Positions 8,542 through 16,809 of a stretch of DNA of 36,833 nucleotides are shown here, in pieces. The notes beneath the pieces were generated by a model, which was not told where the DNA came from, made no database searches, and saw nothing but the letters and a program-made list of their open reading frames with translations. How positions within the stretch are numbered: position 1 is the stretch's first letter; every line of letters starts with the position of its first letter. The DNA is from CAZOKH01 sp964580315 (GTDB lineage Bacteria > Chloroflexota > Anaerolineae > Anaerolineales > Anaerolineaceae), in NCBI GenBank assembly GCA_964580315.1, contig CAZOKH010000033.1:1-36833 (forward strand). The letters are read 5' to 3'. A program made the translations under genes and the position numbers.

Positions 8542-10809
8542 TTAAATTGACGGCAGCTTGCGGATTTTAAAGAAGAATAATACGCCGGCATTGGTTAAAA
8601 GCGCCATAATGGCTGAAACGAAAACCAGCGGTGTGGCAAGTTGTTGAATTGCAATGCCTGCCATCGTCCAGATGATTAAGACCGGGAAAGCCAGTTCGCT
8701 GCGCCGCAGCACCAGGTAGATGCCCACTACAGCCACACCCCAGATGATGAGCGAGGCAAACACCGGCAGCGGCAGGTTGGGATTGTTCCATTTGAGCGGA
8801 TCAACAAAATAGAAGAGCGACAGGGCTGTGACGATCAAGGTCCAGGCAGAGTGTGCGCTGATGGGTAAATGTACCAGCAGGCGCTCAATGGCGACTGCAT
8901 CTCGCTTGCCAATTTCAAGGCGGTAATAAATCCATCCCAGGCAGGCTAGCTGCAACAGCAGCAAGAAAAAGGAAACGGTCTTGTTGCCCTGATGCCAGGC
9001 ATACACCCACAACATGTTTAGAATAGAACTGGTTGCCAGCCAATAACTGATACGTTCCTGGTATTCCTGTGTGCGTTGATCGGGCAGAACCTGGAAGATG
9101 GCGTACGCCAGCAGCCCGGCATAAACGAACACCCATGCCCCAAATGTGAAAGGAATGGGGGTGATGAGATTTGGATTGGCGACAAAAAGTTCAACCGTAG
9201 AAACGCCGTTAAGCTGCCAGAAGTTGGCAACCACATTCACAAAAATGACCAGGATGACGGCCACCAGGTTTAATATTTGGCGTCGTTGGCTGGAGGATTC
9301 TTCGGCGGAGTTGGGAATGCCCTTAAACCGGATTTGCCCCGCAGAAAGCAAGAGGGCAACGGCATCAAAAGCAGCGATGATGGTGAGATGATGCTCGCCA
9401 AAGTGACCAATAATGATTCCCAGCAATCCCCAGATGGCAGTCAGGGGGATCACGGTTTCTTTGCGGGTGAAAGCCAGCGCCAGAACAACCACTGAACTGA
9501 TGGTTAGCAGGATGACAGATGAAATGTAGGGCGCAAGAGGATTGAAGGGGAGCAGCACGCTTTCCAGAACGACTGCAAAATTCAGCAGGAACAAAAAGCC
9601 AACCCACCCCATGTGTAAACTGGTGGGGTAATAAACCAGCCAACGTTCTGTTTTGTTGGGTTCGCGATCCTCATTTTTCAAGGAGCGATAAACCATTACC
9701 TGGCAACCTGCCCAGGCGGTGACGGCGAGCAGGCTGAGGGGGTAGGCTCGCAGCAGCCAGAAAAGCAGCCAGATGACATAGGCTGCGCTGCCGAAGAAAT
9801 ACCACAGGTTTGTTTTCTCGATGTACTGTTTGTCTTGCGGAACAGACAGGTATTGGCTGATAACGACGGCAAGATTGGAAGCAAAAAATGGAACCCAGGC
9901 GATGAACACAAAACTGGAAGGGGCAATTTGACTGTTGGATAGAAAAACCTGCCAGACTGGAATTCCATTTGTCATGAAAAACAGAACGTAGATGGTGATG
10001 ATCAGGCTTGTGAAAAAGGTGACAACGTTTAATAATTTGCGGCGGGCCAAAACCTGGCTATCGTCCAATTCGGTTTTACGAAACCGCGCCAGCACCATGA
10101 CGATGATGAGCAGGAGCGCATTTACCCCGGCAGCAGATGAGGGGATAATTTGTGTTTGTTGATGTACCAGGATACCGAAGTATATCCACAGGAAAACGAT
10201 CGGGAAGTAATAATCTTTGAACTTTAGGATGAAGAAGACCGCCCACAGGGCGCTGATTGTGATGAGGATGGCTGCCCAGGCCTCAACAGGGAAAAGATAG
10301 CTGTCCAGGCTGTATTGATACATCACCGTGGCGATGTTGAGCAGTGTGATGTAGCTGAACCATGACAGGCTGAGCGTTACCGGGATTTTGACGCACACCA
10401 CGTCCATGCGGCTTAAGGATGCGGCCTGGCTGTGGACGCCGCGATAGGCGAGCGAAAAGCAGATCAATATCAAAACCGCCAGGATGGATGCTACCAGGAA
10501 CTCGCCATTGTGCCAGAAAAAGACCCAGAGAATGCTGATAAGGCAGCCGAGCGCAATCCAGTTTCCCACAGCTTTCAGGACGGTGTTATCAGACTGGGCG
10601 GCCATTGCCTGGTAAAAACCATGCATAATCAGGGAGATGCAAATCACACCCCAGAAGAAGTACACATATTGTGCGGGGGTAATGAGAAGGGGGAGGAGTG
10701 CAAAAATCTCACCCGTTGTGTAACCGTTTAGCCGAAAGATATTGGCAAAAACGGCATACACCAACAGTGAAAAAAGTGAAATCAGAGTGAATGCCTGGCG
10801 TGGTTTCAT
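8542..10809 (-). CDS. Triple-tandem TspO/MBR-like (tryptophan-rich sensory protein) membrane protein
   Basis: This 755-residue, almost wholly hydrophobic protein consists of three diverged copies of one unit of about 240 residues (about 5-245, 255-495, 508-750). Each copy shows the same four landmarks in order. The first is NG-x-TTGEIF...ITPAQYVYFFWG (28-54), repeated as NGIPVWQVF...APSSFVFIAW and NGVSTVELF...ITPIPFTFGAW. The second is LWVFFWHNGE (94-103), repeated as IWLLFWLLRAY and LWVYAWHQGN. The third is KIPVTLSLSWF (141-151), repeated as YYPTSLHMGWV and HLPISAHSAWT. The fourth is YFPIVFLWIYFGI, repeated as VIPLTAIWGLLGI and AFPVLIIWTMAGI. These match the Trp-rich TspO/MBR-like proteins of about 250 residues found in many bacteria. 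Ligand and function are unknown. Transport or sensing of small hydrophobic ligands is the family idea only. A possible promoter lies at 10830-10860. Confidence 0.75.
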   Translation of the reverse strand: MKPRQAFTLISLFSLLVYAVFANIFRLNGYTTGEIFALLPLLITPAQYVYFFWGVICISLIMHGFYQAMAAQSDNTVLKAVGNWIALGCLISILWVFFWHNGEFLVASILAVLILICFSLAYRGVHSQAASLSRMDVVCVKIPVTLSLSWFSYITLLNIATVMYQYSLDSYLFPVEAWAAILITISALWAVFFILKFKDYYFPIVFLWIYFGILVHQQTQIIPSSAAGVNALLLIIVMVLARFRKTELDDSQVLARRKLLNVVTFFTSLIITIYVLFFMTNGIPVWQVFLSNSQIAPSSFVFIAWVPFFASNLAVVISQYLSVPQDKQYIEKTNLWYFFGSAAYVIWLLFWLLRAYPLSLLAVTAWAGCQVMVYRSLKNEDREPNKTERWLVYYPTSLHMGWVGFLFLLNFAVVLESVLLPFNPLAPYISSVILLTISSVVVLALAFTRKETVIPLTAIWGLLGIIIGHFGEHHLTIIAAFDAVALLLSAGQIRFKGIPNSAEESSSQRRQILNLVAVILVIFVNVVANFWQLNGVSTVELFVANPNLITPIPFTFGAWVFVYAGLLAYAIFQVLPDQRTQEYQERISYWLATSSILNMLWVYAWHQGNKTVSFFLLLLQLACLGWIYYRLEIGKRDAVAIERLLVHLPISAHSAWTLIVTALSLFYFVDPLKWNNPNLPLPVFASLIIWGVAVVGIYLVLRRSELAFPVLIIWTMAGIAIQQLATPLVFVSAIMALLTNAGVLFFFKIRKLPSI

Positions 10810-10829
10810 GAATTTTTGAACAGTACCAT

Positions 10830-10860
10830 TTTATAACATGAAGTGAAGTATGCGTTGCAA
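10830..10860 (-). promoter_or_regulatory. Candidate promoter of the triple TspO-like gene
   Basis: On the minus strand TTGCAA (10855-10860) and TATAAA (10830-10835) are separated by 19 bases, and the -10 ends 20 bases before the ATG at 10809. The spacer is longer than ideal and no clear Shine-Dalgarno follows. Confidence 0.4.
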
Positions 10861-10898
10861 TTTTCGCGCCTGATTTTTGGCCATGGCGTTGAAATATT

Positions 10899-10928
10899 AA
10901 AAAAACCGCCCGGATTTGACTCGGGCGG
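10899..10928 (-). terminator. Intrinsic terminator after the DUF4332-like gene
   Basis: Read on the minus strand, CCGCCCG (10928-10922) and CGGGCGG (10912-10906) form a perfect 7-bp stem around a nine-base loop. A run of seven T (10905-10899) follows. It lies 22 bases beyond the stop of the small gene ending at 10951. Confidence 0.85.
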
Positions 10929-10950
10929 CAATAGGTTTAAAGATTATTGA

Positions 10951-11355
10951 TCAGTAATTGATGATCCGGGGTAATTTTTTGGCCTGTTCAACCCAGTCTA
11001 AAACCTGTTTGAGAGCAGGCAATTTGCGCACCAGCTTTTTGGCCGCGTTGGCTTCAACCATTTTTTCCAAGAGGTTTTCAGGTTTGCGTTGTGCCAATTC
11101 GGGGATGGTATCGACGCCGGCTTCTTCCAACAAGTCTGAATATTCAGAACCAACGCCCTTGATACGGTATAAATCAGCGTGGTTAACCCATTCGAGGATC
11201 TGTTTGGCACCAATGCCGGTTTTCTCGGCCAGTTCTTCTCTTCCTTTTGGCGTGGAACCGGCTTTCAATAAGCCATCGGTGGTCGCAATTCCAACTGCTT
11301 TTAATTTTTTGGCATATTCAACACCAATGCCTTCCACATCGATTATCTTTGCCAT
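10951..11355 (-). CDS. Small helix-hairpin-helix protein (DUF4332-like)
   Basis: This 134-residue protein contains two tandem helix-hairpin-helix units. They are centred on IIDVEGIGVEYAKKLKAVGI (about 4-23) and YRIKGVGSEYSDLLEEAGVD (about 63-82), each followed by a helical stretch that includes IGAKQILEWV or KLVRKLPALKQVLDWVEQAKK. This is the layout of DUF4332 proteins, which resemble the HhH parts of DNA-binding enzymes. No catalytic domain is present. The ATG at 11355 is preferred over the TTG at 11361 because AAGGAG sits nine bases before it. The gene has its own promoter (11430-11458) and terminator (10899-10928), so it is a stand-alone unit. DNA binding is a family inference. Confidence 0.8.
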   Translation of the reverse strand: MAKIIDVEGIGVEYAKKLKAVGIATTDGLLKAGSTPKGREELAEKTGIGAKQILEWVNHADLYRIKGVGSEYSDLLEEAGVDTIPELAQRKPENLLEKMVEANAAKKLVRKLPALKQVLDWVEQAKKLPRIINY

Positions 11356-11429
11356 ACCCAATTGCTCCTTTCAAAACGGCGATTTATTATTTTTAATACC
11401 TGATCATCCATACATCTTTGGTTAAAAAG

Positions 11430-11458
11430 ATTATAGCCATTTTATTGGTTAAAGGCAA
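11430..11458 (-). promoter_or_regulatory. Sigma-70-type promoter of the DUF4332-like gene
   Basis: On the minus strand TTGCCT (11458-11453), an exact 17-base spacer and TATAAT (11435-11430) precede the gene by about 75 bases. This is one of the best -35/-10 pairs in the window. Confidence 0.65.
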
Positions 11459-11501
11459 TTAATCCCACTGCGACGAACCTGAAAATTTAAACCTGTTGAT
11501 G

Positions 11502-12773
11502 TCATTTCTCTGCGTTATTGGGCGCTTGCGATTGCGCTGCATAGTTCTCAAAAGCTTCCAATTCTTCAGCCAAAGGAGAACTTTCGAGTGAATCTTCTAT
11601 GTGTTTTAATATACTCTCTTTAGATGGCTTATTACCTGTGAAGGTACGCAACAGATTGATGAAGTATTGCGTCATTTCTTTGGTGAGGTTTTTCAATGAA
11701 TCCTGGGAGATTTTTTCACCTCTCTGGAACCAGACCGTGGCTGCGTAACCCATCACCATTGTGGTGGATGCAGCTATTGCGGCAGAAAGCAGCCAACCGG
11801 GCAGGCCGCCCAGCTTGCTGAGTTGTTGAAACAGGGAACGGCCGATCAATCCCAGCCCAAAGGTGGCAATCAGTTCTTTGGCGCGTTTGACGGTTATTTC
11901 ATAGTTATGAATTCGGGCAATGCCCAAAACCATGGCAGACTGGGTCATGAGTAATGGAACGAAATCAATCACCGGCAGTGGCGAAAGCGCGATGACGGCT
12001 GATATGGACGTGGCGCTGACGATGTTGCGCCAGGAGAGTTTCCAGCGGTACTGCGGCAGGGCTTTCCCCAACGCCACAATGATACCGGGTTCCTGAACGG
12101 CAATGCCCACCAGAATCTTATCCAGGTTTTTCCCTTTGGTGGCGACTACCGGGATGATCCTGTCTTCTTCCACACGCAAATTAACAGCGGCTTTTTTTAC
12201 GACCTGTGAGGCGCTTTTTGCCACCAGGTCAATTTTGTTCAATACGATGATAAAGGGCTTGCCAAGCGCCAGCAGATCTTCGTAGAGCTCCAATTCGCTC
12301 TTTTTAATGCCCTGGATGGCATCGAATACAATGATGAGAAAATCGGCGCCCTGTGCGGCTTGCATGGCTTCCAGTTTCTCTTTTTCGCCCACATCGCCAA
12401 CTGCATCAGCGCCGGGGGTGTCGATGACGGCGAAAATGCCAGCGTCTGCCGTCTGGTTGACGCGGGTTGTGCCGGGAATGGGGCCAACCTGGGCTTGATC
12501 TTGCCGGCTGTTGATGAGTTGATTATAGAGGGTCGATTTGCCGACATTGGCAGGCCCCACAATGGCCACGCGTTTCTTTTGCCCAAAGGTGAGGCGGAGC
12601 TGCGAGGTGGAAAGGCGTATGAGCAGCCGTACCATGTTGGCGTCGGAAGGGACACCGGTTAACAGGCTTTGCACCGATTTTTGTTCGGAGGGTGAAAGCG
12701 ATTCCCAGAGGACGTGAAACATACCCTGTGTATCGGGGGACAGAAATTTGGTGATTTTGTCAGTAGCGGCCAT
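11502..12773 (-). CDS. Era/Der-like GTPase with C-terminal DUF697-type membrane region
   Basis: This 423-residue protein combines a TRAFAC-class GTPase with a hydrophobic C-terminal domain. GTPase motifs are G1 GPANVGKST (73-81), G2 PGTT (100-103), G3 DTPG (118-121) and G4 NKID (179-182). About 70 residues before G1 form a helical N-terminal extension (LWESLSPSEQKSVQSLL). After residue 250 come a segment ISAVIALSPLPVIDFVPLL and Gly/Ala-rich helices ending near 345, typical of DUF697/YcjF-like GTPases. A charged C-terminal tail follows. The ATG at 12773 is chosen over the GTG at 12779 because GAGGAG lies five bases upstream of the ATG and overlaps the GTG. Specific function is unknown; a role in envelope or stress homeostasis is family speculation. 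Confidence 0.82.
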   Translation of the reverse strand: MAATDKITKFLSPDTQGMFHVLWESLSPSEQKSVQSLLTGVPSDANMVRLLIRLSTSQLRLTFGQKKRVAIVGPANVGKSTLYNQLINSRQDQAQVGPIPGTTRVNQTADAGIFAVIDTPGADAVGDVGEKEKLEAMQAAQGADFLIIVFDAIQGIKKSELELYEDLLALGKPFIIVLNKIDLVAKSASQVVKKAAVNLRVEEDRIIPVVATKGKNLDKILVGIAVQEPGIIVALGKALPQYRWKLSWRNIVSATSISAVIALSPLPVIDFVPLLMTQSAMVLGIARIHNYEITVKRAKELIATFGLGLIGRSLFQQLSKLGGLPGWLLSAAIAASTTMVMGYAATVWFQRGEKISQDSLKNLTKEMTQYFINLLRTFTGNKPSKESILKHIEDSLESSPLAEELEAFENYAAQSQAPNNAEK

Positions 12774-12887
12774 TTTCACTCCTCAAGGAGGCGGTATGTT
12801 GAATAACCATTTCCGTTTATTGTATCATCTTCCCGGGTTTGAAATATTTCAGCAGCAATGGGGGGCACGACCAGCACAGCGGCAGCG

Positions 12888-13781
12888 CTAATTCAACTCT
12901 GGTTGAATTTTGATCTCATATACGGTGTCCCAACGTTTGCCGGTTACCCACAAACGGCCTGTAGCAGGATCATGGGCAATGCCGTTCAAGACCTCGGCAT
13001 CGGGTTGGAGGGCGGCTTCACGAACCAGTGGATCAAGATTGATCCAGGCGGTTATACAGCCGGAATGCGGGTCGATGGCAATGATCTGGTTGGTTTGCCA
13101 GATATTTGCCAGAATTTTTGCATTAAACATTTCCAACTCGTTGATGCGTTCGACAGGGGTGGTGCCGTCGAAAACGGTTAAGCGATGTTGTTCTTCAAAG
13201 GAGACCGGATCCAGAAATCGAAGCGAAGCGCTTCCATCACTCATGATGATCTGCTGACCATCGAATGTTAATCCCCAGCCTTCGCCTGGATAAGAAAATT
13301 CGGCGACCTGGTTTAGATTGTCTACCTGGTACACCAGCGCCAGGTTATTTTTCCAGGTCAATTGGATGAGGTGGGTATTCACCAACGCCAGGCCTTCACC
13401 GAACAGGTTGGATGGCAGTGACTGGATTTGTAGCACTTCACCGGTGGCAGGATCGACCTTGCGGAGGCTCGACTTTCCCAACAGGCCTGTGCTCTCATAG
13501 AAAAAATCGTCATGGAATAATAAACCCTGGGTATAGGCGGAAGCGTTGTGCGGCAGGCGGTTGATGATCTCGATTGAATGATGGGATGCAGGCGGGCAGG
13601 TTTGAGCGGTTTGCGGCAGGGTGGGGGTTGCCAGCGAATGCGGGGTTGGTGTTGTCAGCACGGCTGCAAGGGTGTTTGTGGCTGCTGATGTGGGTGTACG
13701 CTGGCCGGGGGCGTCAGCACAACCCGCGGCGGCAAACGAGATGACCAGGCATACCCAAAGGATTTTGAATATTCTCGCCAT
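12888..13781 (-). CDS. Glutaminyl-peptide cyclotransferase (glutamine cyclotransferase family), lipoprotein
   Basis: This 297-residue beta-propeller enzyme is predicted to convert N-terminal glutamine of peptides to pyroglutamate with release of ammonia. Family features are INRLPHNASAYTQGLLF, FYESTGLLGKSSLRKVD, NLFGEGLAL, LTWKNN, GEGWGLTFDG, SDGSASLRFLDP, INELEMFN, ANIWQTNQI and VLNGIAHDP...WVTGKRW, in that order. The N-terminus is a lipoprotein signal peptide with lipobox AAAG before C21, followed by a Thr/Pro-rich spacer, so it is probably anchored outside the membrane. The ATG at 13781 is one base after the stop of the AlkD-like gene, with GGAAG as ribosome site overlapping that gene's end, so translation is probably coupled. 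The longer frame starting at 13832 would place residues before the lipobox signal and is rejected. Confidence 0.88.
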   Translation of the reverse strand: MARIFKILWVCLVISFAAAGCADAPGQRTPTSAATNTLAAVLTTPTPHSLATPTLPQTAQTCPPASHHSIEIINRLPHNASAYTQGLLFHDDFFYESTGLLGKSSLRKVDPATGEVLQIQSLPSNLFGEGLALVNTHLIQLTWKNNLALVYQVDNLNQVAEFSYPGEGWGLTFDGQQIIMSDGSASLRFLDPVSFEEQHRLTVFDGTTPVERINELEMFNAKILANIWQTNQIIAIDPHSGCITAWINLDPLVREAALQPDAEVLNGIAHDPATGRLWVTGKRWDTVYEIKIQPELN

Positions 13782-13782
13782 G

Positions 13783-14514
13783 TTACTTCCGACGGGCTGC
13801 CTGCTTGAGCAGCCGCTGTTGAATTTTTTCACTGGTCAATTCTCTCAGGGCGTCGGATGCAATCCAACGCGCTGAACGGCTGTCCATTGCCTGAATGAGC
13901 CGGGCGGTTTCGATGGCTTTCTCATTTAGCGCCGGGTTTCTTTTACCAATTGATCTTAATGCCCAGTTGACGGCTTTTTTGACAAAATTGCGCTCATCAA
14001 CCGCTTCGCGTTGAATGATGGGGAGGAATTGAATGAACTTTTCATCAGGGGCTGATTTATCGTGCATACACAGGGCCGCGATGAGCACAAAATCTGTGCG
14101 CTTCACAAATACAGGCTGCGCCTGGCTGTATTCAAACACTTTGTCATAGGCAAAAGGAGTGCGGTCAAACAATTCGGATGTGATTAGGTCGCACACATCC
14201 CACGAATTAAATCCCTGTGTCCATTCATCCATTTGTTTTTCATCAATCATGGATACATCTTCGATATAACCCGCCAGGATACGGGCTTCATGGATGCCGG
14301 TTTGCCAGAGTTGAAGGGCAAGCGTGTGATTCTTCCCGATCGTTTTAACGATCTCGTATAAACGTGTGTAATGAATCCCCAGCGCTTTTTCTGAATTGAT
14401 GCCAAATCGTTCCATTTCCGCAATGGCAGCCGGATCGGCGAGGCTTTTTAATGCCTGCAAGACTGTATCCAATTCAAGATTGGGCAAGGGGAAGGGTGAA
14501 ATGTTTTTATTCAT
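13783..14514 (-). CDS. DNA alkylation repair protein (AlkD-like HEAT-repeat glycosylase)
   Basis: This 243-residue, mostly helical protein matches AlkD-type DNA glycosylases, which remove N3- and N7-alkylpurines. Recognisable segments are GIHYTRLYEIVKTIGKNHTL, LWQTGIHEARILAGYI, the WDVCDLITSELF turn, FVKRTDFVLIAAL, and FVKKAVNWALRSIGKRNP, where the family carries its conserved Trp/Arg positions. The ATG at 14514 is preferred to GTG at 14520, although neither has a strong Shine-Dalgarno. It is followed one base later by the glutamine cyclotransferase gene. The pairing of a cytoplasmic DNA-repair enzyme with an exported lipoprotein has no obvious functional logic. Confidence 0.87.
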   Translation of the reverse strand: MNKNISPFPLPNLELDTVLQALKSLADPAAIAEMERFGINSEKALGIHYTRLYEIVKTIGKNHTLALQLWQTGIHEARILAGYIEDVSMIDEKQMDEWTQGFNSWDVCDLITSELFDRTPFAYDKVFEYSQAQPVFVKRTDFVLIAALCMHDKSAPDEKFIQFLPIIQREAVDERNFVKKAVNWALRSIGKRNPALNEKAIETARLIQAMDSRSARWIASDALRELTSEKIQQRLLKQAARRK

Positions 14515-14690
14515 ACGCACCTGGTTGAAATTGGATTTGTCATCAGGTGGCGAGATTGCTCATGCTCCCCGCTGATTATCACCTGGAAAACAATGTTAAA
14601 ATTATACAATCATGATATCCAAAATAGAATCTTTGGGATGGGGAAAACCGAAGGACAAGGTTACCCTTAACCAATCGCGGGAGCTAATCG

Positions 14691-15635
14691 ATGACCGAAC
14701 CATATTCCGAACATCCTGATGTATTGCGTGAACAGACGATGGGAGTTGGAACCTGGGCGTGGGGAGACCGCCTTTACTGGGGATATGGAAATGGTTACGA
14801 TGACACCGATTTATTTGAGGCCTTTCAGATTTGCCTGGATGCGGGCATTCAACTGTTTGACACGGCCGAAGTTTACGGCCAGGGGCGCGCCGAAACGCTG
14901 CTGGGAGAGTTTATCCGCGAATCGGGTCGGAGTGTTGTGACAGCAACCAAGTTCATGCCGTATCCCTGGCGGCTGACCAAACGCAGCCTTTTGAAAGCCC
15001 TGCGCGCCAGCCTGAAACGGCTGGGGCTAAACTCGGTTGATTTATACCAGATTCATTTCCCACTGCCGCCATTGACCATTGAATCATGGATGGGGGCTAT
15101 GGCTGAAGCGGTGCAGGCTGGCATGACGCGGGCTGTGGGCATTTCCAACTGCAACCGCGAGCAAATGCAGCGTGCCTATGAGACACTGGTGCGGCAGGGC
15201 GCCCGTCTGGCATCCAACCAGGTGGAATATAACCTGTTGAATCGAACCGTTGAAAAAAGTGGTTTGCTGGCGCTGTGCAAAGAAATGGGAGTGACGCTCA
15301 TTGCGTATAGCCCAATGGCGATGGGGGTGTTAAGCGGAAAATACAGCGCGGATAATCCGCCGCAGGGGATTCGCGGCGGTAAATTTGACCGGGTATATTT
15401 AAAGAAAATCGAACCGCTGATTTTGCAGTTGAGGCGCATTGGGGCGGCCCGTGCTGGAAAGACCCCGGCGCAGGTGGCGTTGAACTGGGTGATTTGCAAA
15501 GGGGCGCTGCCTATTCCGGGGGTGAAAAATCGAGACCAGGCGCTGGAAAATATGGACTGTTTAAGCTGGCGTTTGAATGAAGAAGAAATTGCCGAGTTGG
15601 ACGAAGCCAGCGACCAGGTTGAAAGAATGGGGTAA
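14691..15635 (+). CDS. Aldo/keto reductase
   Basis: This 314-residue NADPH-dependent oxidoreductase belongs to the (beta/alpha)8-barrel aldo/keto reductase family. The catalytic tetrad is complete: D57 and Y62 in FDTAEVYGQG, K87 in TATKFMP, and H122 in YQIHFPL. The C-terminal cofactor-binding region (ALPIPGVKNRDQALEN) is intact. GISNCN and SNQVEYNLLNR are further family motifs. The ATG at 14691 is preceded by GGGAG. A 176-base gap upstream contains a possible -10 (TACAAT, 14605-14610) with no good -35. The substrate cannot be predicted. Confidence 0.92.
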   Translation: MTEPYSEHPDVLREQTMGVGTWAWGDRLYWGYGNGYDDTDLFEAFQICLDAGIQLFDTAEVYGQGRAETLLGEFIRESGRSVVTATKFMPYPWRLTKRSLLKALRASLKRLGLNSVDLYQIHFPLPPLTIESWMGAMAEAVQAGMTRAVGISNCNREQMQRAYETLVRQGARLASNQVEYNLLNRTVEKSGLLALCKEMGVTLIAYSPMAMGVLSGKYSADNPPQGIRGGKFDRVYLKKIEPLILQLRRIGAARAGKTPAQVALNWVICKGALPIPGVKNRDQALENMDCLSWRLNEEEIAELDEASDQVERMG

Positions 15636-15707
15636 AAAACCGCAACCCTTGAATGCCTTTTACGTATATTGTAATGAAAGTAAATGAAGGCTAAAAGGAG
15701 TGCAAAA

Positions 15708-15905
15708 ATGAATACTTCAACAACTCATGCTTTGCGACGGTCACGCCACAATCGTGTGCTGGCAGGTGTGTGCGGCGGTTTGGCAGACTTTTTTGGGATT
15801 AGCGCTTTTTGGTTTCGCCTGGGGTTCTTCCTGTTGTTCCTGCCCGGCGGGCTTCCCGGCATCTTGATTTATGTGTTGATGTGGATCATCATCCCGGGTG
15901 AGTAG
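15708..15905 (+). CDS. PspC-domain membrane protein
   Basis: This 65-residue protein is a stand-alone PspC domain. It has LRRSRHNRVLAGVCGGLADFFGI (about 9-31), then a hydrophobic helix that ends in LIYVLMWIIIPGE. PspC proteins sit in the inner membrane and take part in phage-shock or envelope-stress responses in other bacteria. No other psp gene is visible. The ATG at 15708 follows AAAAGGAG at optimal distance; the in-frame ATG at 15684 lacks a site. A strong hairpin terminator lies 16 bases after the stop. Confidence 0.9.
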   Translation: MNTSTTHALRRSRHNRVLAGVCGGLADFFGISAFWFRLGFFLLFLPGGLPGILIYVLMWIIIPGE

Positions 15906-15920
15906 ACCATTCGTTTCTGA

Positions 15921-15958
15921 AAAACAACCGCTGACTGTTGTCCAGCGGTTGTTTTTTT
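15921..15958. terminator. Bidirectional intrinsic terminator between pspC-like gene and scpA
   Basis: AAAACAACCGCTG (15921-15933) and CAGCGGTTGTTTT (15943-15955) form a 13-bp perfect inverted repeat around a nine-base loop. Runs of T follow on the plus strand and A precedes on the left, so it can terminate transcription in both directions. The scpA stop codon (15957-15959) lies in the T-tract. Confidence 0.9.
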
Positions 15959-16742
15959 ATTCGTCAAAATCGATTTCAAGCAATTCGTCTTCGCTCCATT
16001 CTTGCCTGGATTGAAAATGGATCTCGCCAAATAAATTGTCCTGGTTGGCTTCGATGATATGGCGTTTGATCAATTCCAGCAGTGCCAGGAAGGTAACTAC
16101 CACTTCAACGCGATTCCAGCCGGTCAGGATGCTGCGAAATGATGGGGATGAAATCAGTTTGGCGGTTTCAAGAATGGTGTGAATTTTCTCACGGATGGTC
16201 ACGCGCGGCATATTGACCACTTCGCTCAGGTTGACCGCATCGGGTTCTGCAAAGAAAATATCTGCGGCAGTGCTGACCAATTCTTCAAGGGTCAGGTTGC
16301 TCAAATCAAGTTTGGGTTCCACCTTGATGGGCGGAGGCGCCAGTCGTAAGAAAGTGTGCAGACCACCTTCTTCGCGCTGTGCCAGCCATTCTGAAATTTG
16401 TTTGAAGCGGCGGTATTGGATCAGTTGCCGGGCAAGCGCTTCACCGGGGTCTTCTTCAGCCGGGCCTTCCAGGTTCACGGTGGGGCGCGGAAGCAGGGCG
16501 CTGGATTTAATTTGCAGCAGACGAGCGGCAATGACCAGGAAAGCGGAAACCTCTTCCGGGTCGCGGTCTTCAATTTGCTTGAGATAGGCCAGGTATTGAT
16601 CGGTTACCTGTGCCAGCGCCAGTGTGGTGATGTCCAGCTCGGTGCGTTCGATCAGGTCCAGCAACAGGTCCAACGGGCCAGCATAGACATTGGTTTGCAC
16701 CAGGTAACCTTCGGTTTGATGGGCGGCAACTTGAAAACTCAT
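15957..16742 (-). CDS. scpA: Segregation and condensation protein A
   Basis: This 261-residue kleisin subunit of the bacterial condensin bridges the Smc head domains. The N-terminal signature is VYAGPLDLLLDLIERTELDI (about 19-38), followed by a helical region that reaches the Smc neck. The C-terminal winged helix contains FLALLELIKRHIIEANQ (about 217-233). I chose the ATG at 16742 rather than 16751: the upstream ATG is part of the TATAATG -10 box, and the chosen codon lies seven bases after that box. ScpB is not adjacent. smc lies about 3 kb away on the opposite strand. Confidence 0.92.
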   Translation of the reverse strand: MSFQVAAHQTEGYLVQTNVYAGPLDLLLDLIERTELDITTLALAQVTDQYLAYLKQIEDRDPEEVSAFLVIAARLLQIKSSALLPRPTVNLEGPAEEDPGEALARQLIQYRRFKQISEWLAQREEGGLHTFLRLAPPPIKVEPKLDLSNLTLEELVSTAADIFFAEPDAVNLSEVVNMPRVTIREKIHTILETAKLISSPSFRSILTGWNRVEVVVTFLALLELIKRHIIEANQDNLFGEIHFQSRQEWSEDELLEIDFDE

Positions 16743-16749
16743 GTGCAGC

Positions 16750-16755
16750 ATTATA
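16750..16755 (-). promoter_or_regulatory. -10 box of scpA, probably leaderless
   Basis: A perfect TATAAT on the minus strand ends seven bases before the ATG at 16742. Transcription would start at or next to the start codon. No Shine-Dalgarno lies between them, and the -35 is weak. Confidence 0.6.
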
Positions 16756-16803
16756 TCAGATGCTTTCTCTGGAAATTGATTTTCATATCGACACCGATTA
16801 CGT

Positions 16804-16809
16804 TATAAT
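16804..16809 (+). promoter_or_regulatory. -10 box of the moaC operon, probably leaderless
   Basis: A perfect TATAAT ends eight bases before the moaC ATG at 16818, leaving no room for a conventional leader. Only a weak -35 is seen upstream. It diverges from the scpA promoter within a 75-base gap. Confidence 0.6.

Noticed and set aside
14612..14722. Possible 36-codon leader peptide starting ATG at 14612, overlapping the aldo/keto reductase start
   Set aside because: It lies two bases from the TACAAT box that would drive it, has no Shine-Dalgarno, and reads into the reductase in another frame; probably chance.
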